Source: an uncultured Oscillospiraceae bacterium (GTDB lineage Bacteria > Bacillota_A > Clostridia > Oscillospirales > Oscillospiraceae). Taken from it: DNA of 22,000 nt. Under the pieces are notes generated by a model. That model worked only from the letters and a program-made list of their open reading frames with translations, ran no database searches and was not told where the DNA came from. Both the position numbers and the translations under genes were made by a program. Positions 7,373 through 15,175 of this stretch are shown piece by piece; within the stretch, counting starts at the first letter, position 1, and each line of letters starts with the position of its first letter. The DNA is taken from contig CAAEDK010000051.1 of assembly GCA_900754605.1 (NCBI GenBank), forward strand, positions 1-22,000, read 5' to 3'.

Positions 7373-9142
7373 TCAATTCCCCTCCTTTTTGCCGGATGTG
7401 ACCGCCCAGTTTCGTGCCCCCACATGGGCCGCCCAAAGGGTCTGATACAGCGGGCAGCGGCCCAACAGTTCTTCCTGTGTGCCACAGTCTGCAACGCTCC
7501 CTTTCTCCAGCACCACGATCTGATCCGCGTTCTGGATGGTGGAGAGCCGGTGGGCGATAACCAGCAGCGTTTTCCCCCTGGAAAGCGCCATAATGGAGCG
7601 TTGGATCTTGTCCTCATTCTCGGGATCAGTGAAGGCGGTCGCCTCGTCCAAAATCACAATGGGGGCGTCCTTCAAAATGGCGCGGGCGATGGCGATGCGC
7701 TGACGCTCCCCGCCGGAGAGCTGCTTGCCCGCGTCTCCGGCCGTCGTATCCCAGCCATGCTCCAGCCGGCCGATGAATTCTTCGCACTGGGCCGCCTGAG
7801 CAGCCGCCAGCACTTCCTCGTCCGAGGCCCCCGGACGCCCCAGCCGGATGTTCTCTTTCAGGGGACAGTCAAAGAGGAAGTTGTCCTGCGTGACGAAACT
7901 GATGGACTGGGAGAGCTGCTTCAGCGGGAGCTTGCGGATGTCCTGTCCGCCCAGGGTGATGGAGCCTCCCGTCACATCCCAAAACCGGGCGGTCAGCCGG
8001 GCGATGGTAGACTTGCCGCCGCCTGATGGTCCCACCAGGGCGGTGAATTTTCCCTGTGGGATGGTCAAGTTCAGATGGCGAAGCACCTCCTTGCCCTCCG
8101 TCCCGCCATAGGAAAAAGATACATCCCGCATCTGGATGCTGCTGCCTTCCAGATGGACATTCTGCTCCGCTTGCGTGAGCTGGGGCAAATTCAGCAGTTC
8201 ACGGGTGTCCTTCACTGCAAACTGCATACTTTTCATGGAGTTGATGAAGGCGGTGGCGCTCATCAGGGGGGACACAATTCCCAGGGCCAGCATCAGGCAG
8301 AGCGTCACCTGGGCCGGGTCCAGTATCCCCGCCTGATAGAGCGCGACGCCCGCCGGCAGGGTCCCCAGCAGGGTGGTCGGCAGAATGGACAGGCACAGAT
8401 TCATGGAAGCCCAGGTGCAGCGGAACCATCCCATGGTGAAGTCCCGGAAGGAGGCCACCGCTTGGGCGAATTTCTGATAGGACCGCTCCCCCTGGCTGAA
8501 CGCCTTCACCACCTGAATGCCCTCTACATATTCCACGATCACGCTGTTCACATGGGCGTTGGCCTCCATGTAGGCGGCGTAATTCTTGTTATAGGTCCGC
8601 ATCCCGAAGGTCATGGGGATGAGCGCCACTGGGATGGTCACCAGCAGGGCAAGGCCCATCCGCCAGTCGATGGCGAACATGGCGATGACCACGACCAAAG
8701 GCAGCAGAAGATTGGAACTGAGTTCCGGGATCATGTGAGCCAGAGGCGGCTCCACATCTTCAATACGGTCCACGATGGTGCTTTTCATGGAGCCAATGGG
8801 CCGGCTTTCCACCTCGCCCAGCGGCGCCCCCATCAGCCGGTCCGCCACCTGAAGGCGCAGGCCCTCCAAAATTGTGTAGGCGGATACATGGGCCAGCATG
8901 GTGGACAGGGCATATCCCGCCACCTTGACGGCATAGCCGGCCAGACACACGCCGCACCAAAATACAATGCCCTCCCAGTCCGCCTGACGCTCCAGAAAGA
9001 GCCGGATGATCTGATAAACGCCGAGATACGGTACGAAGCCCCCGGCCACACTGAGAATAGCCAGTACCACAGACCCGGCCATCTTCCCCCGGCAGGGTGC
9101 GGCGAAGGAGAGCAGGATACCGAGCCAAGTTCGTTCCTTCAT
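7373..9142 (-). CDS. ABC half-transporter, exporter fold, subunit 1 of locus A (YbtPQ/IrtAB-like)
   Basis: A 589-residue half-transporter: membrane domain at about residues 1-315 and an ATPase with Walker A GPSGGGKST (371-379), Q-loop Gln419, LSGGE (475-479), Walker B and Glu500, and His531. After the catalytic Glu it reads ATAFTDPENE, an atypical D-loop also seen in its locus B paralogue (AFSDPENE) and different from the partner subunit (ASVDPENE). It probably forms a heterodimer with the next gene; direction of transport (siderophore-like import or export) is not decided by sequence. ATG at 9142 has AGGAG 8 bases upstream; a TTG at 9160 overlaps that site. It is the first gene after the promoter at 9199-9227. 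Confidence 0.88.
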   Translation of the reverse strand: MKERTWLGILLSFAAPCRGKMAGSVVLAILSVAGGFVPYLGVYQIIRLFLERQADWEGIVFWCGVCLAGYAVKVAGYALSTMLAHVSAYTILEGLRLQVADRLMGAPLGEVESRPIGSMKSTIVDRIEDVEPPLAHMIPELSSNLLLPLVVVIAMFAIDWRMGLALLVTIPVALIPMTFGMRTYNKNYAAYMEANAHVNSVIVEYVEGIQVVKAFSQGERSYQKFAQAVASFRDFTMGWFRCTWASMNLCLSILPTTLLGTLPAGVALYQAGILDPAQVTLCLMLALGIVSPLMSATAFINSMKSMQFAVKDTRELLNLPQLTQAEQNVHLEGSSIQMRDVSFSYGGTEGKEVLRHLNLTIPQGKFTALVGPSGGGKSTIARLTARFWDVTGGSITLGGQDIRKLPLKQLSQSISFVTQDNFLFDCPLKENIRLGRPGASDEEVLAAAQAAQCEEFIGRLEHGWDTTAGDAGKQLSGGERQRIAIARAILKDAPIVILDEATAFTDPENEDKIQRSIMALSRGKTLLVIAHRLSTIQNADQIVVLEKGSVADCGTQEELLGRCPLYQTLWAAHVGARNWAVTSGKKEGN

Positions 9143-9165
9143 GTGCAATACTCCTCTCAAAGAAA

Positions 9166-9201
9166 AATCGTTGTAGTTTGCTTGCGCTAACTACAACGAT
9201 T
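9166..9201 (-). promoter_or_regulatory. Palindrome at the ABC-A promoter, candidate DtxR operator or leader hairpin
   Basis: A perfect 13-base inverted repeat (9166-9178 and 9189-9201) with a 10-base centre. It contains GTTTG-N6-CTAAC (9176-9191), one mismatch from the GTTAG-N6-CTAAC found at 12926-12941 and 17025-17040. On the minus strand it is followed by a T-run, so it could also act as an attenuator. However, the predicted start point lies within its first arm, which favours an operator. Confidence 0.6.
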
Positions 9202-9227
9202 ATAAGAAATTCTTCTTCCTCTGTCCG
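9199..9227 (-). promoter_or_regulatory. Promoter of the ABC exporter-fold pair (locus A)
   Basis: On the minus strand: CGGACA (9222-9227, four of six to TTGACA), a 17-base spacer and a perfect TATAAT (9199-9204), followed at once by the palindrome at 9166-9201. A degenerate tandem repeat of CCGTTTGG (9230-9237 and 9249-9256) sits just upstream of the -35 box, in the place expected for an AraC-type activator. Confidence 0.6.
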
Positions 9228-9229
9228 CT

Positions 9230-9256
9230 CCGTCCTGCCGGTCTGGTCCCGTTTGG
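9230..9256 (-). promoter_or_regulatory. Candidate AraC-binding direct repeat
   Basis: In plus-strand reading, CCGTTTGG at 9249-9256 and CCGTCCTG at 9230-9237 are 19 bases apart. The ECF promoter has CCGTTTAG and CCGTTTGG at the same 19-base offset and the same distance from its -35 box. Confidence 0.45.
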
Positions 9257-9266
9257 ACGGAAAAAT

Positions 9267-10217
9267 TTATTGGCTTTCCCGCCGGTACTCCAGAGGCGTC
9301 TTGCCCTTGACTTCCTTGAATGCGGCGGCAAATTTGCTGGAGCTGTCATAACCTACCCGGCCGGCGATCTCTGCCACTCCCATTTGAGGCTCCTGCTGGA
9401 GCAGAAGCGCGGCCTGGTCCAGGCGGAAATTACGCATATAGGTGTTGATGGGCTGCCCATAAATCGACTTGAAGCACTCCTTCAGCGCCGTAGCCGGGAC
9501 AGAAAACCGTTCGGACAATTCCGCAATCGTATAGTGGCGTTCCAGCTCCCCCGTCAATAACCGATGGATAGCCTTCACTTTTTCCACCTGGGATTTATAG
9601 AAGTAAGGCTTTTCCGCATCCTTTGGCAGCTCCAGCGCGTCCAGATACAGGAGCAATTCCAGCACCTTGATGCGGAAATAAGGGAGCTTGATCTGCTCTG
9701 GCACCGCGTAGAGCTCCTGAAAAATGTGATCAATAGAGGGCGCCCCATGGAGCACCTTGGGATGGCGGCTGGAGCAGAATTTATTCTGGAGCCGGGCCAG
9801 ATCCACCGGAAATTCCCGTATCCACTCCTTCAGCGATTGGGCGGCCTGGGGGAGCGCAAAGCCAACGGTGATCCCGTGATAGTGGGCAAGAGGGAAGGTA
9901 AAATGGCCCTGGTGCTCCAGCCGCCGGTCCAGCTTCAGGTCGCCCGCCTCCACATAGGAGTACGCATCCGGGCCGGCAGGGTACTCCATGCGCCCCTGGC
10001 GGCAGTAATCAATGCACAGCAGATCCTCCGTTGTACGGAACGCGGAATCATAGCTCTCCATATGGAAATCGTTGTACATCAGGGATACGCCGGGGAACAG
10101 GTCGCATTGTGTCATGATCCCCTCTCCGGTACCACTGTGAAACTGAAAGACCCGGCAGTCTCCGCCCTCCACCAGTGGGACAGGGAATCCGTTGTCTGCC
10201 ATTACTTGCTCCAGCAT
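9267..10217 (-). CDS. AraC-family transcriptional regulator (locus A)
   Basis: A 316-residue regulator. The N-terminal half (about 1-200) is an uncharacterised sensory region including the pattern C-x-x-G-R-M-E-Y near residue 72. The C-terminal AraC domain with two helix-turn-helix units is at about 212-313, with VGYDSSSKFAAAFKEVKGKTP as the second-unit signature. ATG at 10217 has AAGGAG about 8 bases upstream and follows the EcfA stop codon by 13 bases, so it is cotranscribed with the ECF genes. The reading frame stays open to 10307, but that part overlaps ecfA. It is likely the activator of the ECF and ABC promoters, as YbtA is for the yersiniabactin genes (inference). Same length as the locus B AraC. 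Confidence 0.9.
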   Translation of the reverse strand: MLEQVMADNGFPVPLVEGGDCRVFQFHSGTGEGIMTQCDLFPGVSLMYNDFHMESYDSAFRTTEDLLCIDYCRQGRMEYPAGPDAYSYVEAGDLKLDRRLEHQGHFTFPLAHYHGITVGFALPQAAQSLKEWIREFPVDLARLQNKFCSSRHPKVLHGAPSIDHIFQELYAVPEQIKLPYFRIKVLELLLYLDALELPKDAEKPYFYKSQVEKVKAIHRLLTGELERHYTIAELSERFSVPATALKECFKSIYGQPINTYMRNFRLDQAALLLQQEPQMGVAEIAGRVGYDSSSKFAAAFKEVKGKTPLEYRRESQ

Positions 10218-10230
10218 GAAATTTCTCCTT

Positions 10231-11613
10231 TTACAATCGCAGCACCCGGTCACAGGCTCTCTGCATGAATTCCTGGTCATGGGTGACCACCAGAACGATC
10301 CGCTCATGCCTTGCCAGACTGCGGATCACCCCGGACACCTCCACCATGCGGGCATAGTCCAAACCGCTGGTGGGCTCGTCAAAAATCAGCACCGGTTTCT
10401 CCGACAGCAGCGCCGTGGCCACTGCCAGCCTCTGCTTCTGCCCCCCGGAGAGAGACATCGGATGCCGCTCCCGAAAGGACAGCAGGTGGAGGCTGTCCAG
10501 CACCTCCGAAATCTGATCGTCAGATGCCTCCGGCGCGGACATCTGGCACTCTCCCCACACGCTGTCGGAGAACAGTTGATGGTTTACATCCTGCATGACA
10601 CAGAAAGCCGACCGCTGGCGGCCTTTTCGATCCAGAGGCTTTCCATTCAGCAGAATTTGTCCCGCTTGTTCTTTCAACAGCCCGCAAAGGCAGCGGGAAA
10701 GGGTGGTCTTGCCCACGCCGTTGGGTCCGGTGATCGCCACCACCTCGCCGGGGCGGGCGGAAAAGGACAGGTCTCGGAATACAGGTGCTTCCTTGCGGAA
10801 AGCACAGGCCAGCCCCTCAATAGATAAACCTTCTTTGGTGCCAGCCGGTTCCACAGAGGGGAGCGTGCATACCGCCGGGGTCAGAGTACGCAGCCCCAGG
10901 GCCTCCCGCTCCGGGTCTGGCAGGCTGCGAAACTGCTCCCCGGTGAAGGTGCGCTCCAGCACCCCGCTCCGAAGATAAAACGCCCGGTCGATGAGATCGG
11001 TGAGAAAGTACAGGCGATGCTCCGCCACCACGATTGTGCAGCCCTGCCGCTTCAAAGCGGAGATCTGGTCGTGAAGGCGGGCAATGGCCTCCTGATCCAG
11101 ATTGGCCGTCGGCTCGTCCAGCACATAGAGTTCGGGGCCCATGGCATAGACGGAGCCAAAGGCAAGAAGCTGCTTTTGCCCACCGGACAGAGAAAAGATG
11201 TTTTTTCCCCGCAGGTCCTGGAGATGCAGCGTTTCCGCGACCTGCTCCACACGGCGGCGGATCTCTTCCGGCGGACGGCCCTCATTTTCCAACCCAAAGG
11301 CCAGTTCGCTGTCGGTGTCCAGATTAAAAAACTGGGACTTTGGATTTTGAAACACAGAGCCTACCCGCCGGGCCAGTTCATGCATGGGTGTTTCCCGCGG
11401 CGCAAGCCCGTTTACCATCACCCGTCCCTCCAGACGGCATCCGGGAGTAAAAGCCGGGATCAGGCCGTTGATCAGCTTCGTCACTGTGGTCTTTCCGCAG
11501 CCGGAGGCCCCGCACAGCAGGACGCACTCTCCGCGGGCAACAGTGGCGCTGACCTGGGAAAGCGTTTCCTGTTTTTCTCCATAGCCAAAGGAAACCTGTT
11601 CCAAACCTATCAT
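10231..11613 (-). CDS. ECF transporter energizing ATPase, two fused ABC domains (EcfA-type)
   Basis: A 460-residue protein with two tandem ATPase domains. The first has Walker A GASGCGKT (35-42), Q-loop Gln89, LSGGQ (142-146), VLDEP (164-168) and His199. The second has GPNGVGKT (296-303), Gln341, LSGGQ (388-392), FDEP (411-414) and His445. This fused layout replaces separate EcfA1 and EcfA2 subunits and powers vitamin or metal uptake with EcfT and an S component. ATG at 11613 follows GGGGGA (11620-11625) by 6 bases and lies 12 bases after the EcfT stop. Adjacent S and T genes indicate a dedicated (group I-like) ECF transporter. Confidence 0.92.
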   Translation of the reverse strand: MIGLEQVSFGYGEKQETLSQVSATVARGECVLLCGASGCGKTTVTKLINGLIPAFTPGCRLEGRVMVNGLAPRETPMHELARRVGSVFQNPKSQFFNLDTDSELAFGLENEGRPPEEIRRRVEQVAETLHLQDLRGKNIFSLSGGQKQLLAFGSVYAMGPELYVLDEPTANLDQEAIARLHDQISALKRQGCTIVVAEHRLYFLTDLIDRAFYLRSGVLERTFTGEQFRSLPDPEREALGLRTLTPAVCTLPSVEPAGTKEGLSIEGLACAFRKEAPVFRDLSFSARPGEVVAITGPNGVGKTTLSRCLCGLLKEQAGQILLNGKPLDRKGRQRSAFCVMQDVNHQLFSDSVWGECQMSAPEASDDQISEVLDSLHLLSFRERHPMSLSGGQKQRLAVATALLSEKPVLIFDEPTSGLDYARMVEVSGVIRSLARHERIVLVVTHDQEFMQRACDRVLRL

Positions 11614-11625
11614 CGTCACTCCCCC

Positions 11626-12300
11626 TTATTGTACCACAAATGAGCCTATCAGCAAGGCCAGGACCAACAGCATCCCCGTCAGGTCTGCTGGCATTAGACG
11701 CAGGGACACGGCGCTGGTCTTCCGGGCTGGATTTTCGATTCCTCGGGTCACGGCCGCCGCGGAGAGCTCCTCTGCCGTCTCCGTAGCGGACACCATGAGG
11801 GGCATCACCGTACACTCCAAGCGGCTGAGCCCCCGGATATTCCGCAGCTTCATCGCGTCCCGGATGTGGCCGATCTCCTCCCGGATAGCGGGGAAGTACC
11901 GCAGTGTCACGGAAATAGCCACGATCAGCTTCTGGGGAATATGTAACTGCCGCAGCCCTACGATCAGGTAGCGCAGAGGGGTGCATTTCAACATCAGCGA
12001 TCCGGTCATCAGGCAGGGGAACATCCGGCGGGTATAGGTGGCAAAGATAGTGAAGCTGGTGGCGATGATCATAGGCGACGCCGGCAGGATCACCTGTTGA
12101 AAGACCAGCAGGGCACAATACCCAACAGCCCATTTGACTGCCATTGTAAATCTTCTGTGGACGATCATCAACGCCAGCAGCAGAGCGATCAGTGCCAGTT
12201 CCACCCACAGAGTATGGTCGCTGAACGCGATGATATTGGCGGCGATCAGTATCCACAGTCCGGCTCTCGGGTCAAAGATCGATTTCTTTCCGTTCCCCAT
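11626..12300 (-). CDS. ECF transporter transmembrane component (EcfT)
   Basis: A 224-residue membrane protein of the EcfT/CbiQ family, with hydrophobic segments near residues 12-26, 30-47, 56-72, 77-100 and 204-223. The cytoplasmic coupling helices carry the two Ala-x3-Arg-type motifs that contact the ATPases: AMKLRNIRG (about 149-157) and AAAVTRGIE (about 181-189). The stretch LRYFPAIREEI before the first motif is also typical. ATG at 12300 is one base after the S-component stop. The frame is open to 12399, but that part reads the S gene in another frame. Confidence 0.9.
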   Translation of the reverse strand: MGNGKKSIFDPRAGLWILIAANIIAFSDHTLWVELALIALLLALMIVHRRFTMAVKWAVGYCALLVFQQVILPASPMIIATSFTIFATYTRRMFPCLMTGSLMLKCTPLRYLIVGLRQLHIPQKLIVAISVTLRYFPAIREEIGHIRDAMKLRNIRGLSRLECTVMPLMVSATETAEELSAAAVTRGIENPARKTSAVSLRLMPADLTGMLLVLALLIGSFVVQ

Positions 12301-12301
12301 C

Positions 12302-12907
12302 TTACACCAGGCCAGCCTTTTCAAAGTGCTTGCGGAACATGGCGCGGGCAAGGATGCCGCCAATGATTGCGCCCACAACAGGGGCCAGGAACAGAACAAT
12401 CAGCATCCCATTGGAGGAAAGGGCCGCCAGAGTATTCACATAGTCCGCCGGCATCCCCTGTTCTGTGATCTGCCGCAGGAAGTCTTCCCGCATCAGCCAG
12501 ATCGGGAGCGGAGAGCCCACCATGCCCACAGAGAACAGCACAAAGGATACCAGGTTGCCGGCCATGCTCCGGTAGTGGGTGATGACACGGGTAATTTCAG
12601 CCAAGCCGCAGGCCAGAACGAAGGATACCAGGATCACGACGGTGAATTGCCCGGTGACATAGTAAATGAGGCCCGTGATGAGCCCCATCAACAGGACGGA
12701 GCCCACCTTCTGCACCTTGGCGCACATCATGAGATATGGAATGCCGGTAAACAGAGCGATAAAGCCCGGCATCAAGATCCAAAGCAGCGGGTGCAGCCCG
12801 CCCAGAAGCATAAAGGCAAAGTTGATGACAAAGTAAATGGCGGAGAAAATCCCCACGGTAATGACATCTTTGCCGCTCATCCCGCGGCTCTTGACTGGTT
12901 CAGACAT
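12302..12907 (-). CDS. ECF transporter S component, MptD/Trep_Strep-type
   Basis: A 201-residue membrane protein with about five to six hydrophobic segments (near residues 14-36, 41-60, 68-86, 88-108, 117-137 and 167-187). Its start (MSGKDVITVGIFSAIYFVINF) and size match the Trep_Strep/MptD group of putative ECF substrate-binding components, whose substrate is not established. The context of DtxR and AraC regulators suggests a metal or metal chelate (inference). ATG at 12907 is preceded by AAGGAGAG. It is the first gene of the ECF operon, with a 5' leader holding a GC hairpin and a GTTAG palindrome. Confidence 0.85.
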   Translation of the reverse strand: MSEPVKSRGMSGKDVITVGIFSAIYFVINFAFMLLGGLHPLLWILMPGFIALFTGIPYLMMCAKVQKVGSVLLMGLITGLIYYVTGQFTVVILVSFVLACGLAEITRVITHYRSMAGNLVSFVLFSVGMVGSPLPIWLMREDFLRQITEQGMPADYVNTLAALSSNGMLIVLFLAPVVGAIIGGILARAMFRKHFEKAGLV

Positions 12908-12925
12908 AATGTTCTCTCCTTTTTG

Positions 12926-12941
12926 GTTAGATTATGCTAAC
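12926..12941 (-). promoter_or_regulatory. GTTAG-N6-CTAAC palindrome, candidate DtxR-family operator in the ECF leader
   Basis: GTTAG (12926-12930) and CTAAC (12937-12941) with a 6-base centre lie just upstream of the S-component ribosome site. The half-sites match those in the known DtxR box (GTTAG-S-CTAAC core) but with wider spacing. The same motif occurs upstream of the locus B ABC pair and, with one mismatch, the locus A pair. Confidence 0.55.
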
Positions 12942-12958
12942 TTCGTTCGTGAAAAATA

Positions 12959-12973
12959 GGACGCCGGGCGTCC
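12959..12973 (-). promoter_or_regulatory. GC-rich hairpin followed by T-run in the ECF leader
   Basis: GGACGC and GCGTCC form a 6-pair stem around a 3-base loop, followed on the minus strand by TATTTTT. It lies roughly 10 bases after the predicted transcription start. It could be a small attenuator or a protein site; the short distance from the start makes intrinsic termination doubtful. Confidence 0.4.
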
Positions 12974-12987
12974 ATCTCACATGATGT

Positions 12988-13016
12988 ATTTTACCGAGGA
13001 CTTCCCTGCCTGTCTA
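12988..13016 (-). promoter_or_regulatory. Promoter of the ECF-AraC operon
   Basis: On the minus strand: TAGACA (13011-13016, five of six to TTGACA), a 17-base spacer and TAAAAT (12988-12993). A tandem TATTCCGTTT repeat lies just upstream, in the same geometry as at the ABC-A promoter. Confidence 0.6.
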
Positions 13017-13045
13017 TTCCGTTTAGACGACTTTATTCCGTTTGG
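13015..13045 (-). promoter_or_regulatory. Tandem direct repeat, candidate AraC-binding site
   Basis: In plus-strand reading, TATTCCGTTTAG (13015-13026) and TATTCCGTTTGG (13034-13045) are direct repeats with one mismatch and a 19-base offset, next to the -35 box. AraC-family activators typically bind such tandem sites. A related pair stands at 9230-9256, and a single CGTTTAGA is at 17093-17100. Confidence 0.55.
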
Positions 13046-13080
13046 TTGGAGTTATTGATGTTTTCCTATCCGCACAAATC

Positions 13081-13115
13081 GAAAACGGCCCTTGCTATAA
13101 ACAAAGGCCGTTTTC
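13081..13115. terminator. Terminator hairpin between locus B and the ECF operon
   Basis: GAAAACGGCC (13081-13090) pairs perfectly with GGCCGTTTTC (13106-13115). The A and T runs built into the stem let it work in either direction. It lies directly after the minus-strand response-regulator remnant and upstream of the ECF promoter, insulating the two loci. Confidence 0.7.
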
Positions 13116-13123
13116 TTGTTCCC

Positions 13124-13420
13124 TTACTTTTCAAAGCGATAACCATATCCGTGTACAGTTTGAATCACATTGATATTTAGTTTTTCCGTATCTTGTAGAT
13201 CCTGTTGGTAACACTTTCAAGGCCGGAAGCAAAATCATCGGACATTGCATACTGGTAAAGCTGCTCCCGGGTAAAAGTCCAGCCGGGGGTGCAAAGCCAG
13301 ATAATATAGAATATTGAACTCCATCGTGGTCAACTTCACAGCTCGCCCGCTCACAAAGACCCTACGCTGGTTTGGGTCAATACACAGATTATCATATTGT
13401 AGAACAGCCTGCCCAGTCAA
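13124..13420 (-). pseudogene. Remnant of an OmpR-type response regulator DNA-binding domain
   Basis: Read with two frame changes, the sequence encodes a nearly complete winged-helix domain of about 98 residues: VKLTTMEFNILYYLALHP, then GWTFTREQLYQY, then VIQTVHGYGYRFEK and TAA. The first frame change is at a run of five G (13285-13289, one base too many) and the second at a run of five T (13181-13185, one base too few). The receiver domain is missing; the ABC gene ends 16 bases before the possible TTG start (13420), which has GGGGGAG in front. It is in the same relative place as the intact response regulator at 4495-5193. It is either a decayed gene or one with two homopolymer sequencing errors. 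Confidence 0.75.
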
Positions 13421-13436
13421 TGCTTCTCCCCCAAAG

Positions 13437-15173
13437 TTATACTGTCCAGCCAAGGCTTTCCTGCTGAATATGGAACAGCTTGTGGTACAATCCGTTCTTT
13501 TTCATCAGCGCATCGTGTGTCCCATGTTCTACCAGTCGGCCATTGTCAAGAACGAGGATCTGATCCGAGTCTACAACTGTACGGAGGCGGTGGGCGATCA
13601 TAATAACCGTCTTGCCTTCCACCAGTTTGGCAATCGCCTTTTGAACCAGAATTTCATTCTCCGGGTCAAGGGATGCTGTTGCTTCGTCAAGCAGAATAAT
13701 GGGCGCATTTTTCAGCAAGGCGCGGGCGATGGAAATACGCTGGCGCTCACCACCGGAAAGCGTACTGCCATTTTCACCGAGGACCGTCTGATACCCGTCC
13801 GGCATCTCCCGGACAAATTCATCACAATAGGCGGCTTTGGCAGCAGCAATTACCTGATCGTCTGTTGCGTTTGGATTGCCAAGACGGATATTATTCATAA
13901 CCGTATCATTGAACAGGGTCACATCCTGGAACACGAATGACATATAAGACATGAGGCTTTCCGGCTCCATACTCTTGATGTCTTTTCCTCCCACGGTGAT
14001 CTTGCCCTGCTGGACATCCCAAAACCGGGCAATCAGTTTGGAAATCGTGCTTTTACCGGAACCGGACGGGCCAACGAGGGCAGTCACGCTCCCCTGGGGG
14101 ATTTTGCAGGAAACATCTTTAATGACATCTTCCCGATTGTAGGCAAAGGTCACATGGGATAGCTCAATGTCGCAGTTCGGGACCGTTTTCTCGTTGCCGT
14201 TCATTGCGGGAGTAGTGAACAGGGTACGCATACGGCTTGTGACCACATTCAAATTCAGTAATGAGGAAAGATTTGCCAAGATTGACAAGATTGGGCCGTA
14301 AATCCGTGTTACCATCAGAAGGAACATAAGCAGCGGAAGAAGCTCAATCTGCCCATTCGTCAAAAGGATAGCGCCGACAAAGATTGTGATACCAATGCCT
14401 GCCTGCAAAATCATACTGGCACTGGACATGAACACGCCGACAGCCATTTCTACCTTGATGGCGATTTTTTTCATCGCCACTAGAGCTTTATCCAACGCGC
14501 TGAAATGAGAGCCGGACAGCCCGCAGGACTTGATGATCTTCATGCCTTCCAGGTATTCCTGTACCTGGTCAGAAGCAGCCAGCTTTGCGTCAACCTGCTT
14601 TTCAAACAGTTTCTTTTGCTGGTTCCGGCTGAGCCAGATAATGAGGAAGGCAATCGGAACCGTGATGAATACGCACAGAGCAAGCCGCCAATCAAAGAAG
14701 GCCAGCAGGATGCAGGTTAGGGTCACCGTAATACCGTTTGCAATCAGCGGAGGAATCGTGCTACTGAGCAGGGACTCCATGCTGCTGCAATCTGCCATCA
14801 TATTCGTGGTCAGTTCGGAAAGGTCCTTGGTGTTAAAGAAATTCATAGGGAGTTTCCGAAGATGCTCCGCAATCCGCAGCCGTGTCGTGTTTGACTCCTT
14901 ATACGAGGCAATATAGGTTTTGCGGTAATCGTTTTTGGCGGCCAGAAATACCAGGATGGCCGAAATAATACCCGCGCCCCACAGCATCCAGATATGGTTC
15001 CACTGGATGGAGCCACCACTGACAAAGGGCGTCAGGATTTCACTGAAGATCATAACAGTTACACAGAACGGCAGAAGCATAGCGAGGTTCGTCAATGTGC
15101 AGGCGAAGATTGCTTTTTTCAGATCTGTGTAACCCTTGTCTGACAAAAAGAGAGCTTTTTGTAATCTGCTCAT
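13437..15173 (-). CDS. ABC half-transporter, exporter fold, subunit 2 of locus B (YbtPQ/IrtAB-like)
   Basis: A 578-residue half-transporter: membrane domain at about 1-305; ATPase with Walker A GPSGSGKST (368-376), Q-loop Gln416, LSGGE (473-477), Walker B ILLDE (493-497) followed by ASLDPENE, and switch His528. ATG at 15173 lies two bases after the stop of subunit 1, with AAAGGTGG as ribosome site inside that gene; the frame extends to 15230 only as overlap. Motif variants (SGSGKST, AS-DPENE) pair it with 5623-7371 rather than with its own neighbour, showing that the whole pair was duplicated or acquired together. It probably moves a small metal chelate or peptide; the substrate is unknown. 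Confidence 0.88.
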   Translation of the reverse strand: MSRLQKALFLSDKGYTDLKKAIFACTLTNLAMLLPFCVTVMIFSEILTPFVSGGSIQWNHIWMLWGAGIISAILVFLAAKNDYRKTYIASYKESNTTRLRIAEHLRKLPMNFFNTKDLSELTTNMMADCSSMESLLSSTIPPLIANGITVTLTCILLAFFDWRLALCVFITVPIAFLIIWLSRNQQKKLFEKQVDAKLAASDQVQEYLEGMKIIKSCGLSGSHFSALDKALVAMKKIAIKVEMAVGVFMSSASMILQAGIGITIFVGAILLTNGQIELLPLLMFLLMVTRIYGPILSILANLSSLLNLNVVTSRMRTLFTTPAMNGNEKTVPNCDIELSHVTFAYNREDVIKDVSCKIPQGSVTALVGPSGSGKSTISKLIARFWDVQQGKITVGGKDIKSMEPESLMSYMSFVFQDVTLFNDTVMNNIRLGNPNATDDQVIAAAKAAYCDEFVREMPDGYQTVLGENGSTLSGGERQRISIARALLKNAPIILLDEATASLDPENEILVQKAIAKLVEGKTVIMIAHRLRTVVDSDQILVLDNGRLVEHGTHDALMKKNGLYHKLFHIQQESLGWTV

Positions 15174-15175
15174 AG

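Noticed and set aside
7372..7617. N-terminal extension of ABC-A subunit 2 to 7617
   Set aside because: It reads the end of the upstream ABC gene in another frame; a strong ribosome site supports ATG at 7371.
5590..9190. Long plus-strand open frames opposite the ABC genes (317 aa at 5590-6543, 371 aa at 8075-9190)
   Set aside because: They lie antisense to complete ABC half-transporters with all motifs, have no ribosome sites or recognisable domains, and result from G+C-rich codon bias.
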